Notes: generated from the letters alone by a model not told the origin. DNA of 64,000 bases from Comamonas endophytica (GCF_023634805.2 NZ_CP106881.1:3315501-3379500); one strand, 5' to 3'; shown: positions 1-8,427, numbered from the stretch's first letter. A program made the numbers and translations.

Positions 1-327
1 TTCATCCTGGGCTACGAGGCGCGGCTCAACCCCATCAAACTGGATGCGGGGATGCTGGTGTTCGTCGAGGTGCTGCTGGACCGCACCACGCCCAATGTGT
101 TCGAGGAGTTCAAGGTGGCGGTGCAGCTGCAGCCGGAAATCATGGAGTGCCACATGGTCGCCGGGGGCTTCGACTACCTGCTGAAGACGCGCAGCGCCGA
201 CATGAACGCCTACCGGGTGTTTGCCGGCAATGTGCTTTGGCAGCTGCCGGGGGTGCGGGAGACGCGCACCTATGCGGTGATGGAGGAGGTGAAGAACTCC
301 TCGCATCTGCATTTGCGGGGGGTTTAG
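1..327 (+). CDS. Lrp/AsnC-family transcriptional regulator, C-terminal part (5' truncated by window)
   Basis: The reading frame is open from the first base and ends at a TAG at 325-327, giving the last 108 residues of a protein whose start lies outside the window. The visible part matches the C-terminal effector-binding (RAM) domain of Lrp/AsnC regulators: a beta strand with MLVFVEVLL, then the turn segment MECHMVAGGFDYLLK, which is the usual effector and oligomer-contact signature, then a strand ending TRTYAVMEEVKN. The DNA-binding helix-turn-helix is missing here. Such proteins form octamers or hexadecamers and respond to amino acids. The C-terminal sequence is closer to global Lrp than to AsnC, but this cannot be settled from half a protein. 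Confidence 0.88.
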   Translation, partial: FILGYEARLNPIKLDAGMLVFVEVLLDRTTPNVFEEFKVAVQLQPEIMECHMVAGGFDYLLKTRSADMNAYRVFAGNVLWQLPGVRETRTYAVMEEVKNSSHLHLRGV

Positions 328-378
328 GGGGCGGTGCCCTGGATGAGGCCGGGGTAGAGCTTGTGAGCTGGCCCTTCA

Positions 379-521
379 CCCTTCGACAAGCTCAGGGCGA
401 ACGGTCAAATCCGTCTCCCGTTGGCAAGCTGAGGGCGAACGGTCAAATCCGTCTCCCGTTAGCAAGCTGAGGGCGCTCGGTGGATGTTAACCGTTCGTCC
501 TGATCCTGAGCCTGTCGAAGG
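379..521. repeat. Tandem and inverted intergenic repeat (CTTCGACAAGCTCAG-type palindrome)
   Basis: A 38-bp unit is repeated in tandem, with equivalent points at 386, 424 and 462; the third copy is partial. The first copy opens with CTTCGACAAGCTCAGGGCGA, and an inverted partner, CCGTTCGTCC...CCTGTCGAAGG, closes the element at 491-521. The same palindromic family recurs at 8620-8675. It sits between two converging genes, so the transcript can fold into a hairpin that may end transcription from both sides. It resembles the short interspersed palindromes common in proteobacterial genomes. Confidence 0.75.
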
Positions 522-543
522 ATCGAAGGATGGACGTCCTGTC

Positions 544-1077
544 CTATAGCTTGCGAACGCAATCCGCCACAACTACGCGCGCAAACGCCGCCAGCACCTC
601 GATCTGCATCTTCTCGACTTCTGTCCAGGGGTCCTGCGGCCCCAGCACATTGAAAGTCGCGAAGCACCGGCCGTCGGCGCCCACCAGCGGCACATTCATC
701 ACCGACCGCAACCCCATCGACAGGATCAGCCGGTTGTCGTCGAACACCTGCGCCAGCGCCTCGGGGCCCTCGCCAATGAAGATCTCGCTGGACAGCAGCA
801 GCTGGCGCGTCCAGGGCGTGAGCTGCTTGCGCTTGCGGCCGGCGACCGGGTATTCGGCCGGGCGCGAGGACCAGATGCGCTGCAGGTCGATGATCTCCGC
901 CTGCTTCCCGGCCGCGGGCCACTCGACGTGGTTCACCGTGAGCAGACCATCGCCCAGCAGCTCCTGGCGCACGCGCTCGATCACCTGCATCGCGGCGTCG
1001 AGTCCCGGCGCGCGCGGCAGTTCGCGGCACAGCGCCTGGACGGCCGAGGCCGGCAACGTCAACAGGGCGTCACTCAC
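544..1077 (-). CDS. GAF-domain protein, function unknown
   Basis: This is a protein of about 177 residues, read from a GTG at 1077 that overlaps the stop of the preceding Bug gene by 8 bp. A longer start at 1122 would bury 50 bp of that gene. The body looks like a single GAF-like sensory domain: helix-rich N terminus, then a strand pair (SEIFIGEG...), then SVMNVPLVGADGRCFATFNVLG, which is the conserved GAF core, and a final helix. No output domain is present. Its place at the end of the gamma-glutamyltransferase/Bug operon suggests it senses or modulates the same compound, but the ligand is unknown. Confidence 0.7.
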   Translation of the reverse strand: MSDALLTLPASAVQALCRELPRAPGLDAAMQVIERVRQELLGDGLLTVNHVEWPAAGKQAEIIDLQRIWSSRPAEYPVAGRKRKQLTPWTRQLLLSSEIFIGEGPEALAQVFDDNRLILSMGLRSVMNVPLVGADGRCFATFNVLGPQDPWTEVEKMQIEVLAAFARVVVADCVRKL

Positions 1078-2038
1078 CCTTGATTCCCAGTTCGCGGATG
1101 ATCTTGCCGTAGCGGTCCGCATCGGACTTGAGCACCGCGGCGAACTGCGCCGGCGTGGTCTTGACGACTTCCACGCCGAGGCTGTCCATGCGCGCCTTGA
1201 CGGCGGGGTCGGCCATGGCGGCGTTGGCCACCGCGTTCAGGCGGTCCACCAGGTCCTTGGGCATGTTGGCGGGGCCGAACAGGCCGTACCAGACGCCGAG
1301 CTCGTAGCCGGGCAGCGTCTCGCCCACGGTGGGCACGCCCTCGGGCATCAGCGCCGAGCGCTTGGCTTCGGTCACGGCCAGCAGCTTGAGCTTGCCCGAC
1401 TTCACGTGCGGCAGGGTCTGCGTGCCGGCCGAGAACAGCACCTGGGTCTGGTCCGCCACGGTATCGACCACCGCCGGCGCGCCGCCCTTGTAGGGCACGT
1501 GCACCATGGTGACGCCCGCGGCCTTCTCGAACAGCACCGCGCTCAGGTGGTTGGTCGAGCCTTGGCCGGCGCTGGCGTAGTTCAGCTTGCCCGGGTTGGC
1601 CTTGGCGTAGGCAATGAAGTCCTTGAGGTTGTTGGCCGGCACCGAGGTGCTCACGACCATGGTGTTGATCACGTTGGCCAGCTGCGCGATCGGCGTGAAG
1701 TCCTCCACGCCCTTGAAGGGCATGCTGGCCATCAGCGCCGGGTTCATGGCGTGCGTGCTCATCGAGCCCACGAGCAGCGTGTAGCCGTCGGGGCGCGCCT
1801 TGGCGACGATGTTCGAGCCGATGTTGCCCGAGGCGCCGGCGCGGTTGTCGACGATGACCGGCTGGCCCAGCGCCTTCGTCATGCGCTCGCCCAGCGCGCG
1901 CGCCAGGATGTCGGTCGAGCCGCCCGGCGCCCAGGGCACGATCAGCGTGATCGGCTTGTCGGGGTAGGCGGCGGAGGCGGCGCCGGCAACGGCCAGCAGG
2001 GCGGTGGCGCACAGGGCGCGGATGCGTGAAGAGATCAT
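1070..2038 (-). CDS. Bug/TctC-family periplasmic substrate-binding protein
   Basis: A 322-residue protein with a Sec signal peptide (residues 1-23, cleavage near AGAASA/AYPDK). It carries the hallmark family opening YPDKPITLIVPWAPGGSTD, then RAGASGNIG and the VPYKGGAPA loop that shapes the ligand pocket. Bug proteins bind small carboxylates, amides or aromatics in the periplasm, and a few feed tripartite (TctAB) transporters. No membrane partner lies nearby, which is common for this family in Burkholderiales. It follows the gamma-glutamyltransferase gene by 35 bp and overlaps the GAF gene, so the three are probably one transcript. The substrate cannot be read from sequence. Confidence 0.93.
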   Translation of the reverse strand: MISSRIRALCATALLAVAGAASAAYPDKPITLIVPWAPGGSTDILARALGERMTKALGQPVIVDNRAGASGNIGSNIVAKARPDGYTLLVGSMSTHAMNPALMASMPFKGVEDFTPIAQLANVINTMVVSTSVPANNLKDFIAYAKANPGKLNYASAGQGSTNHLSAVLFEKAAGVTMVHVPYKGGAPAVVDTVADQTQVLFSAGTQTLPHVKSGKLKLLAVTEAKRSALMPEGVPTVGETLPGYELGVWYGLFGPANMPKDLVDRLNAVANAAMADPAVKARMDSLGVEVVKTTPAQFAAVLKSDADRYGKIIRELGIKGE

Positions 2039-2073
2039 GGTGGCTCCAGTGGATGAAAGGAAAGGAAAGGGAA

Positions 2074-3912
2074 TCAGCGGCCGACGGCGTAGCCCTGCAT
2101 GCCGCGCGGATTGGCGGCGGCGCGCAGCAGCAGCCGGCCCTGGGCGTCGCGCTCGCGCGAGCAGGCGGACATGCGGCTTTCGGACCAGGCGTCGCCGATC
2201 TTGACCTCATGGCCCGCGGCGCGCAGCGCGGCGATCTCCTCGGGCGCGAAACGCGATTCGAGGGTCAGCTGGTTGAGTTTGGTCTGGCGCGGCCAGAAGG
2301 ACGCGGGGAAATGGTCGATATGCCAGGCGGGCGCGTCGATGGCTTCCTGCAGGTTCATGCCGTGCACCGCATGGCGCAGGAAAAAGGCCGGAGACCATTG
2401 GTCCTGCTGGTCGCCGCCAGGGGTGCCGAACACCATGTAGGGCTCGCCATCGCGCAATGCCAGCGAGGGCGACAGGGTGGTGCAGGGCATGACGCGCGGC
2501 GTCACGGTGTTGGGCAGGCCCTCGTCCATCCAGGTCATCTGCAGGCGGGTGTTGATGGCGAAGCCCAGCGCCGGCACGACCGGGCTCGACGACAGCCAGC
2601 CGCCCGAGGGCGTGGCCGCGACCATGTTGCCGTCCCTGTCGATCACGTCGATATGGCAGGTGTCGCCGACGAACACTTCGCGCTCGGCCCATTCGCTGAC
2701 CGGGGGCAGCGCGGCGAAGGTGGGCTCGCCGATGCCGAAGCGCATGTCGGCGGTGCGCAGCGTGCGCTCGGCCACCTGCAGGTCGGGCAGGCGCGGCGCG
2801 AAGCCCTGCGGGGCGCCGGGGCGCAGCTCGGCCGAGGCGCGTTCGCCGGTCTCCTGCCAGCGCGCGCGCAGGTAGTCGTCGGACAGCAGCGCCATTTGCG
2901 CGGCGCGCTGCGCGCCAGGCGCGTCGCCATACCAGGCGAGGCGGTCAGCCATCGCCAGCTTGGCGGCCTCGGCAATGCGGTGCACGAAGCCCGCGGTGTG
3001 GGGCAGGTGGCTGCCAAGGTCGGCGTGGCGCAGCATGCCGATCTGCTGCAGGAAGGCCGGGCCCTGGCTCCAGAAGCCGCACTTGGCCAGCGTGTAGCGG
3101 CCGAAGTCCAGCGTCAGCGGTTGCTCGATAGTGGCTTCCCAGTTCGCCATGTCGTCGTAGCGCAGCAGGCCGCCATGGCGCTCGCCGCTGGTGTCCTGCA
3201 CCTTTTCTGTGCGGTAGTAGCGGTCGATCTCGTTGGCGACGAAGCCGCGATACCAGATGTTGATGGCCGCGTCGATCTGTTCGGTGCGGCTGGTGGAGCG
3301 TGCCTGCGCCTCGTGCAGCAGCCGCTCGAAGGTGCCGGCCAGCTTCGGCAGGCGAAACAGTGCACCGGGTTGGGGCACGCGCCCGCCCGGCAGCCAGACC
3401 TCGGCGGAGCTGGTCCACTGTTCGCGGAACAGGTCCTGCACCGCGTAGATCGCCTGCACCGCGCGCGGGATCAGCGGGAAGCCGTCGCGCGCATAGCCGA
3501 TGGCGGGGGCCAGCACATCGGCCAGAGACCAGGTGCCGTGCTCGCGCAGCATCGTCATCCAGGCGCCGAAGGCGCCCGGCACGGTGGCGGGCAGCATGCC
3601 GATGCCCGGCACCTGCTCGAAGCCCAGGCGGCGGAAGGCTTGGGCGTCGGCTTCGGCCGGCGCGACGCCCTGGCCCTTGATGGACTGGGACTGCTGCAGG
3701 CGCTCGCTCCACAGCAGGATCGGTACCTCGCCGCCCGGGCCGTTGAGGTGCGGCTCGACCACCTGCAGCACGAAGCCGCCGGCAACCGCCGCGTCGAATG
3801 CGTTGCCGCCGCGCTCGAGCACGCCCATGGCGGTTTGCGAGACCAGCCAATGGGTGGACGAGACCACGCCAAAGGTGCCGGTGATTTCTGGACGGGTGGT
3901 GAATGCGCTCAT
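2074..3912 (-). CDS. Gamma-glutamyltransferase-family protein
   Basis: A 612-residue Ntn-hydrolase of the GGT family. The autocleavage and catalytic threonine is visible in the motif GDTCHIDVIDRDGNMVAATP (Thr near residue 418), which splits the protein into large and small subunits. The glycine-rich oxyanion loop PSGGWLSSS follows, and the N-terminal half holds HLNGPGGEVPI. The start was set at MSAFTTRP because upstream codons run into the divergent promoter. No convincing signal peptide is seen, so it may be cytoplasmic, unlike the secreted E. coli enzyme. Family members hydrolyse glutathione or other gamma-glutamyl compounds or acylate amines; some are cephalosporin acylases. The operon with a Bug protein and divergent LysR suggests catabolism of an imported amide. 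Confidence 0.9.
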   Translation of the reverse strand: MSAFTTRPEITGTFGVVSSTHWLVSQTAMGVLERGGNAFDAAVAGGFVLQVVEPHLNGPGGEVPILLWSERLQQSQSIKGQGVAPAEADAQAFRRLGFEQVPGIGMLPATVPGAFGAWMTMLREHGTWSLADVLAPAIGYARDGFPLIPRAVQAIYAVQDLFREQWTSSAEVWLPGGRVPQPGALFRLPKLAGTFERLLHEAQARSTSRTEQIDAAINIWYRGFVANEIDRYYRTEKVQDTSGERHGGLLRYDDMANWEATIEQPLTLDFGRYTLAKCGFWSQGPAFLQQIGMLRHADLGSHLPHTAGFVHRIAEAAKLAMADRLAWYGDAPGAQRAAQMALLSDDYLRARWQETGERASAELRPGAPQGFAPRLPDLQVAERTLRTADMRFGIGEPTFAALPPVSEWAEREVFVGDTCHIDVIDRDGNMVAATPSGGWLSSSPVVPALGFAINTRLQMTWMDEGLPNTVTPRVMPCTTLSPSLALRDGEPYMVFGTPGGDQQDQWSPAFFLRHAVHGMNLQEAIDAPAWHIDHFPASFWPRQTKLNQLTLESRFAPEEIAALRAAGHEVKIGDAWSESRMSACSRERDAQGRLLLRAAANPRGMQGYAVGR

Positions 3913-3944
3913 CTGGTGCGTCTGGATGCAATGAAAGAAGGCTC

Positions 3945-4015
3945 GAACTATAGAAGCATGGAATAGGCCAGGGTGAATGAATTCGTATCGAGTCATGCAT
4001 CGCAGGCTATAGTTC
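3945..4015. promoter_or_regulatory. Divergent promoter region with 9-bp inverted repeat (GAACTATAG / CTATAGTTC)
   Basis: The 107 bp between the ggt-like gene and its LysR gene hold a perfect 9-bp inverted repeat, GAACTATAG at 3945-3953 and CTATAGTTC at 4007-4015. Each arm contains a TATAGT hexamer that can act as a -10 box pointing outwards. If the right-hand one is used, the LysR transcript would start almost at its ATG and be leaderless. The symmetry could equally be a regulator binding site. Confidence 0.4.
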
Positions 4016-4019
4016 TGGC

Positions 4020-4961
4020 ATGAGCCTGCAAACCATTGAACGCGCCATCAATGCCCGCCTGAAGCTGCGCCACTACCGCCTGATCGTGGCGCTCGAGCGC
4101 CACCGCTCGATCACGCGCGTGGCCGAGATCCTGGGCAGCAGCCAGCCCACCGTGACGCGCGCGCTGGCCGATATCGAGGACATCTTCCATGCCGTGCTGT
4201 TCGAGCGCACCGGGCGCGGGCTGGAGCCGACGGCGGCGGGCAGGGTGGTGATTGCGCACGCGGCGCATGCGATCGCCGAGAACGACGAACTGCTGGTCGA
4301 GCTCGACGGCGTGCGCGCCGGGCGCCAGGGCCGGCTGCGCGTGGGCGTGCTGCCCTATGCCTCGACGCGGGTGCTCGACAGCACCTGGTCCTACCTGTTC
4401 TCGCTGCGGCCGAAGATCGCCACGGTGTCGACCGAGGATGTGACGGGAAACCTGTTTGCGGCGCTGCGCGCGCGCACGCTGGACTGCGCGATCTGCCGCT
4501 TCTCGCAAGGCGATCCGGGCGATTCCATCGAGCAGGTGCTGCTCTACCACCAGCAGCCGCGGCTGGTGGTGGCCAAGCCCAGCGCCGCGCTGCTGACGCG
4601 CTATCCGGAGGTGGACATCGCGCGCCTGTCTGAGATGGACTGGATCCTGCCGCCGCCCGACACGCCGATCCGCGGCGTGATCGACGCGATCTTCTCGGCC
4701 GCGGGGCGCCGCGTGCCCACCCCGGCGCTCGAGGCCTACGCCGTGCGCACCATCACCTCGGCGCTGCGCAACCTGCCGCGCGGCATCACCGTGCTGCCCG
4801 ACGACATCGCCCAGGCGGTCTGCGCGGGCGGGGCGGCCGAAGTGCTGGAGCAGGTGCTGCCCTGGAGCCTGCCGCCCGTGGGGCTGGCCTGGCTGCGCAA
4901 CTCGCCGAAGATCGAGCTGATCGACGGCCTCAAGCAGGCCGTTCTGGGGCGCATGGCCTGA
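4020..4961 (+). CDS. LysR-family transcriptional regulator (of the ggt/Bug operon)
   Basis: A 313-residue LysR regulator. The N-terminal winged helix-turn-helix is clear (residues about 18-77: LKLRHYRLIVALERHRSITR, then SSQPTVTRALADIE). The C-terminal effector-binding domain starts near residue 100 with RLRVGVLPYAS. The subtype resembles GbpR/CbL-like regulators with a slightly extended N terminus. It is transcribed divergently from the gamma-glutamyltransferase/Bug/GAF operon with 107 bp between the starts, the standard arrangement for a LysR protein that controls its neighbour and itself. The effector is unknown. Confidence 0.93.
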   Translation: MSLQTIERAINARLKLRHYRLIVALERHRSITRVAEILGSSQPTVTRALADIEDIFHAVLFERTGRGLEPTAAGRVVIAHAAHAIAENDELLVELDGVRAGRQGRLRVGVLPYASTRVLDSTWSYLFSLRPKIATVSTEDVTGNLFAALRARTLDCAICRFSQGDPGDSIEQVLLYHQQPRLVVAKPSAALLTRYPEVDIARLSEMDWILPPPDTPIRGVIDAIFSAAGRRVPTPALEAYAVRTITSALRNLPRGITVLPDDIAQAVCAGGAAEVLEQVLPWSLPPVGLAWLRNSPKIELIDGLKQAVLGRMA

Positions 4962-4967
4962 GCCGGA

Positions 4968-5177
4968 TCACAGGCCCGTGGCGTCCAGTGCCGGCGGGCG
5001 CAGCAAGTCCTTGTCGATGCCCATGACTTCGCTGGCGCGTTCCATGGCGGTCCACAGCTGTGCCGGCATCTTCAGGATTTCCTCAGGCGTCTCGGCGCGC
5101 GCGATCCAGGCCGCGATCTCGTTGTGCTGCTCGCGCGTCAGCAGGTCCAGGTGCAGCATTTCGTCGATGGTTTTCAT
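4968..5177 (-). CDS. Small conserved-looking hypothetical protein (69 aa)
   Basis: An ATG-started, 69-residue acidic helical protein (MKTIDEMLHLDLLTREQHNE...). It has no signal peptide, membrane segment or cysteine. Its codon use fits the neighbours and it occupies otherwise empty sequence, so it is probably real. It lies downstream of the nrt operon in the same direction, 84 bp after nrtD, and converges with the LysR gene 6 bp away. The helix ending in EILKMPAQLWTAMERA resembles short SHOCT-like or regulator-interaction peptides only vaguely. No function is assigned. Confidence 0.6.
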   Translation of the reverse strand: MKTIDEMLHLDLLTREQHNEIAAWIARAETPEEILKMPAQLWTAMERASEVMGIDKDLLRPPALDATGL

Positions 5178-5261
5178 GAATCAGCGGCTTTCGTAGGGCC
5201 AGGATGCCCGGTCAGCATCCTGAGCTCCAATATACCGCCGTCCCAGGGTGGTCGCCGCGCT

Positions 5262-6062
5262 TCAGGCGGCTTTTTCCACATGCGCCTGGCGCGTGTAGAG
5301 GAAGTCCATCACCGCCTGGCGGCAGCGCAGGTATTCGGGGTCGGTGGCCAGCGCCACGCGCCGGCGCGGGCGCGGGATGTCGACCTGCAGGATCTCGCCG
5401 ATGTGCGCCGCCGGACCATTGGTCATCATCACGATCTTGTCTGACAGCAGCACGGCTTCATCGACATCGTGCGTGACCATGACCACGGTGCTGCGCGTGC
5501 GCGCGACGATCTCCAGCAGTTCGTCCTGCAGCTTGGCGCGCGTGAGCGCATCGAGCGCGCCGAAGGGCTCGTCCATCAGCAGCACCTGCGGCTCCATCGA
5601 CAGCGCGCGCGCGATGCCCACGCGCTGCTTCATGCCGCCGGAGATCTCGCCGGGGCGCTTGTCGCGCGCATGGGCGAGGCCCACCAGTGCCAGCGCCGCC
5701 TCGCTGCGCTCCTTCAGCTGGGCGCGGCTCTCGGCCTGGCCGAACACGCGCTCCACGGCGAGATGCACGTTCTCGTAGCAGGTGAGCCAGGGCAGCAGGG
5801 AGTGGTTCTGGAAGACCACCGCGCGCTCGGGCGCCGGGCCCTGGATCTCGCGGTTGGCGCACAGCAGCACGCCGCGGGTGGGCGTGGTGAGCCCGGCAAT
5901 CAGGTTCAGCAGCGTCGATTTGCCGCAGCCGGAATGCCCGATCAGCGCGACGAAGTCGCCCTTGGAAATGCGCAGATCGATGTTCTCCAGCGCCAGGAAC
6001 GGGCCCTTGGCCGTCTTGAAGCTTTGCGAGATGCCTTGCAGCTCGATGAATCGGTCGCTCAT
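5262..6062 (-). CDS. nrtD: Nitrate/nitrite-type ABC transporter ATP-binding protein
   Basis: A 266-residue ABC ATPase. Visible motifs are Walker A GHSGCGKST (about residues 42-50), the Q-loop VVFQNHSLLPW, the signature ISGGMKQR, Walker B VLLMDEPFGALD and the H-loop VMVTHDVDEA. The HSLLPWLTCYENV segment is typical of the nitrate/taurine/sulfonate class (NrtD, SsuB, TauB), and the NrtD assignment rests on the adjacent permease, binding protein and NasT. Its ATG overlaps the end of nrtB by 4 bp, indicating translational coupling. It energises uptake through NrtB at the inner membrane. Confidence 0.9.
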   Translation of the reverse strand: MSDRFIELQGISQSFKTAKGPFLALENIDLRISKGDFVALIGHSGCGKSTLLNLIAGLTTPTRGVLLCANREIQGPAPERAVVFQNHSLLPWLTCYENVHLAVERVFGQAESRAQLKERSEAALALVGLAHARDKRPGEISGGMKQRVGIARALSMEPQVLLMDEPFGALDALTRAKLQDELLEIVARTRSTVVMVTHDVDEAVLLSDKIVMMTNGPAAHIGEILQVDIPRPRRRVALATDPEYLRCRQAVMDFLYTRQAHVEKAA

Positions 6063-6988
6063 GATTTCACCTCTTCATAAGTAAAGGCCTTGGCGATCTG
6101 TACCAGAAGCAGCTCCAGTCCCAGGCCCACCAGGCCGATCACGCCAATGGCGATCAGGATGTTCGTGACGTTGAGGTTGTTCCATTCGTCCCAGACCCAG
6201 AAGCCGATGCCCACGCCCCCCGTGAGCATCTCGGCCGCGACGATCACCAGCCAGGCCGTGCCCACGGCCAGGCGCACGCCGGTCAGCATGTAGGGCAGCA
6301 CCGAGGGCAGCAGGATCTTCGTGGCGATCTTCCATTCGGAGAGATTGAGCACGCGCGCCACGTTCATGTAGTCCTGCGGCACGCGCTGCACGCCGATCGC
6401 GGTGTTGATCACCATCGGCCAGATCGAGCAGATGAAGATGGTCCAGATGGCGGCGGGATTGGCACCCTTGAAGACCAGCAGGCCGATGGGCAGCCAGGCC
6501 AGCGGCGAGACCGGCTTGAGCAGGCTGATGATCGGATTGAACATCTTCGACAGGAAGCGAAAGCGCCCGATCACGAAGCCCGCGGGAATGCCGACCAGGG
6601 CCGCCAGGCCGAAGCCGATGGCCACGCGCTCGAGCGAGGCCAGCACGTTCCAGCCCACGCCCTGGTCGTTCGGGCCGTTGCTGTAGAACGGATCGCTAAA
6701 CAGCTCGACGGCCTGGTCGAAGGTGGCGGCCGGGCCGGGAATGCTCTGGCTCGTGGCTATCGAGATGCCGGCCCAGGCCAGCACCAGCAGCGCCAGGCCC
6801 AGCAGCGGCGGCACGGTGGCGCGCACCGCTTGCTGGACATGGGGCGCCAGCCGGCTGGGCGGCCGGGCGCCGGCTTGCACAGGCGCCTTGGCCAGCAGCG
6901 TGGGCTCGGTGGCAGCGGATTCCACGGGCTCGGCCGGGCGGGCAGGGCGCAGCGGCGCGGCCGCGGGCGACAGGATCTGTGTGTTCAT
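6059..6988 (-). CDS. nrtB: Nitrate-type ABC transporter permease
   Basis: A 309-residue inner-membrane protein. After a 60-residue proline/alanine-rich cytoplasmic tail come about six membrane segments, starting with PLLGLALLVLAWAGISIATS. The EAA-type loop that contacts the ATPase is visible around QRVPQDYMNVARVLNLSEWK. The segment EMLTGGVGIGFWVWDEWNNL near the C terminus is characteristic of NtrB/NrtB nitrate permeases. It lies 40 bp after nrtA and overlaps nrtD by 4 bp. The long N-terminal tail is unusual compared with cyanobacterial NrtB. Confidence 0.9.
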   Translation of the reverse strand: MNTQILSPAAAPLRPARPAEPVESAATEPTLLAKAPVQAGARPPSRLAPHVQQAVRATVPPLLGLALLVLAWAGISIATSQSIPGPAATFDQAVELFSDPFYSNGPNDQGVGWNVLASLERVAIGFGLAALVGIPAGFVIGRFRFLSKMFNPIISLLKPVSPLAWLPIGLLVFKGANPAAIWTIFICSIWPMVINTAIGVQRVPQDYMNVARVLNLSEWKIATKILLPSVLPYMLTGVRLAVGTAWLVIVAAEMLTGGVGIGFWVWDEWNNLNVTNILIAIGVIGLVGLGLELLLVQIAKAFTYEEVKS

Positions 6989-7028
6989 CGTGCTTTCCTT
7001 GGATGGGAGGCAGGGGCCGGCGCCGGGC

Positions 7029-8273
7029 TCAGGCCTTGATCTTGAAACCGTCGGCGTACCGTTGTGGCTGCGTGCCGTCCCACACCACGCCGTCGATGAG
7101 CTTGCTGCTGCGCAGGTCGCCCTTGGGCAGCGGCGTCTTCGAGGCCGTGGCCGCCTGCTTGTAGAGCTCGATGCGGTTGATGGACTTCGCCACCGCGAGA
7201 TAGTCCGGATGGTCCTTGAGCAGGCCCCAGCGCTTGTGCTGCGTGAGGAACCACATGCCGTCCGAGAGGTAGGGGAAGTTCACCGCGCCCTCGTTGTAGA
7301 ACTTCATGTGGTCGGGGTCGTCCCAGGTCTTGCCCATGCCGTTCTGGTAGCGGCCCAGGATGCGCTGGTTGATCGCATCGACGCTGGTGTTCACATAGGA
7401 CTTGGCGGCAATGGTTTCGGCCATCCGGCTCTTGTTGGCCATGCTGGCATCGATCCAGCGTCCGGCCTCGAGAATGGCGGCGGTGACGGCGCGCGCGGTG
7501 TTCGGGTACTTGTCGGCGAATTCGGCCGTGCAGCCCAGCACCTTCTCGGGATGGTCCTTCCAGATTTCCTGGGTGGTGGCGGCCGTGACGCCGATGCCGT
7601 CCATGATCGCGCGGTGGTTCCATGGCTCGCCGACGCAGAAGCCGTCCATGTTGCCGACGCGCATGTTGGCCACCATCTGCGGCGGCGGCACGGTGATGAC
7701 CTTGGCCTCCTTCATCGGATTGATGCCGTTGGCTGCGAGCCAGTAGTACAGCCACATTGCATGCGTGCCGGTGGGGAAGGTCTGCGCGAAGGTGTATTCG
7801 CGCTTCTCGCTGGCCATCAGCCTGGCCAGGCCCGCGCCGTTGACGGCGCCCTTGTCGGCGAGCTTCTTGGCCAGCGTGATGGCCTGGCCGTTGTTGTTCA
7901 GGTTCATCAGCACGGCCATGTCCTTCTTCGGCCCGCCAATGCCCAGATGCACGCCGTAGACCAGGCCATAGAGCACATGCGCGCAGTCGAGCTCGCCATT
8001 GACCAGCTTGTCGCGCACGCCGGCCCAGCTCGCTTCCTTGGTGGGAATGATCTTGACGCCGTATTTCTGGTCGATGCCCAGCACCGAGGCCATCACCACG
8101 CTGGCGCAGTCGGTGAGCGGAATGAAGCCGATCTTCACTTCCTTCTTCTCGGGTGCGTCCGAGCCCTGGGCATGCACCAGCGCGCGCAGCGCGGGGGAGA
8201 TCCCCGCGGCGCCCACGGTCGCGGCTTGCAATACGGTGCGGCGCTGGAGTCCGGCTTTCATCAGGTCGGGCAT
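7029..8273 (-). CDS. nrtA: Nitrate-type ABC transporter substrate-binding protein (CmpA/NrtA family)
   Basis: A 414-residue periplasmic binding protein. The N terminus has a twin-arginine-like export signal (QRRTVLQAATVGAAG), so this is the secreted binding protein rather than the cytoplasmic sensor NasS. The mature part begins KKEVKIGFIPLTDCASVVMA, the conserved start of NrtA/CmpA/NasS proteins. NMDGFCVGEPWNHRAI is the conserved anion-site region. The start at 8273 was chosen because longer frames run into the leader hairpins and terminator. The ligand is probably nitrate or nitrite, given NasT control; cyanate or bicarbonate are alternatives within the family. No nitrate reductase or nirBD is present in the window. 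Confidence 0.88.
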   Translation of the reverse strand: MPDLMKAGLQRRTVLQAATVGAAGISPALRALVHAQGSDAPEKKEVKIGFIPLTDCASVVMASVLGIDQKYGVKIIPTKEASWAGVRDKLVNGELDCAHVLYGLVYGVHLGIGGPKKDMAVLMNLNNNGQAITLAKKLADKGAVNGAGLARLMASEKREYTFAQTFPTGTHAMWLYYWLAANGINPMKEAKVITVPPPQMVANMRVGNMDGFCVGEPWNHRAIMDGIGVTAATTQEIWKDHPEKVLGCTAEFADKYPNTARAVTAAILEAGRWIDASMANKSRMAETIAAKSYVNTSVDAINQRILGRYQNGMGKTWDDPDHMKFYNEGAVNFPYLSDGMWFLTQHKRWGLLKDHPDYLAVAKSINRIELYKQAATASKTPLPKGDLRSSKLIDGVVWDGTQPQRYADGFKIKA

Positions 8274-8298
8274 ATGCAGTCTCGGCAAAAAAAGTGGC

Positions 8299-8361
8299 AA
8301 AAAAAAGGCGTCCACATCACGCGTCCAGGCGGGGCCTGGGCACTGGGATGGGGACGCCTTT
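8299..8361 (-). terminator. Intrinsic terminator/attenuator in the nrtA leader
   Basis: On the minus strand a perfect 10-bp stem (8352-8361 paired with 8304-8313, AAAGGCGTCC/GGACGCCTTT) is followed by a run of eight U. The 38-nt loop holds a second small hairpin (CCAGG/CCTGG). It lies only 26 bp upstream of the nrtA ATG and downstream of the promoter, so it must terminate nrt transcription unless relieved. This is what an ANTAR antiterminator such as NasT acts on. Confidence 0.85.
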
Positions 8362-8371
8362 GTCCGGTGAG

Positions 8372-8416
8372 CGGCAATCGATCGTTGAATGCCGGTCGGT
8401 GGGTCTTCATTGACCC
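8372..8416 (-). promoter_or_regulatory. Two tandem ANTAR-type RNA hairpins in the nrtA leader
   Basis: The minus-strand RNA folds into a first hairpin (8416-8401) with a 5-bp stem GGGTC/GACCC and hexaloop AATGAA. The second (8394-8372) has the CGGCA/TGCCG stem, an internal T-T mismatch, two more pairs, and loop AACGATC. ANTAR proteins recognise paired hairpins whose loops carry A at position 1 and G at position 4; both loops fit, although the second loop has seven rather than six bases. They precede the terminator at once, so NasT binding could block terminator folding. Confidence 0.72.
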
Positions 8417-8427
8417 TGGATAGCTTC

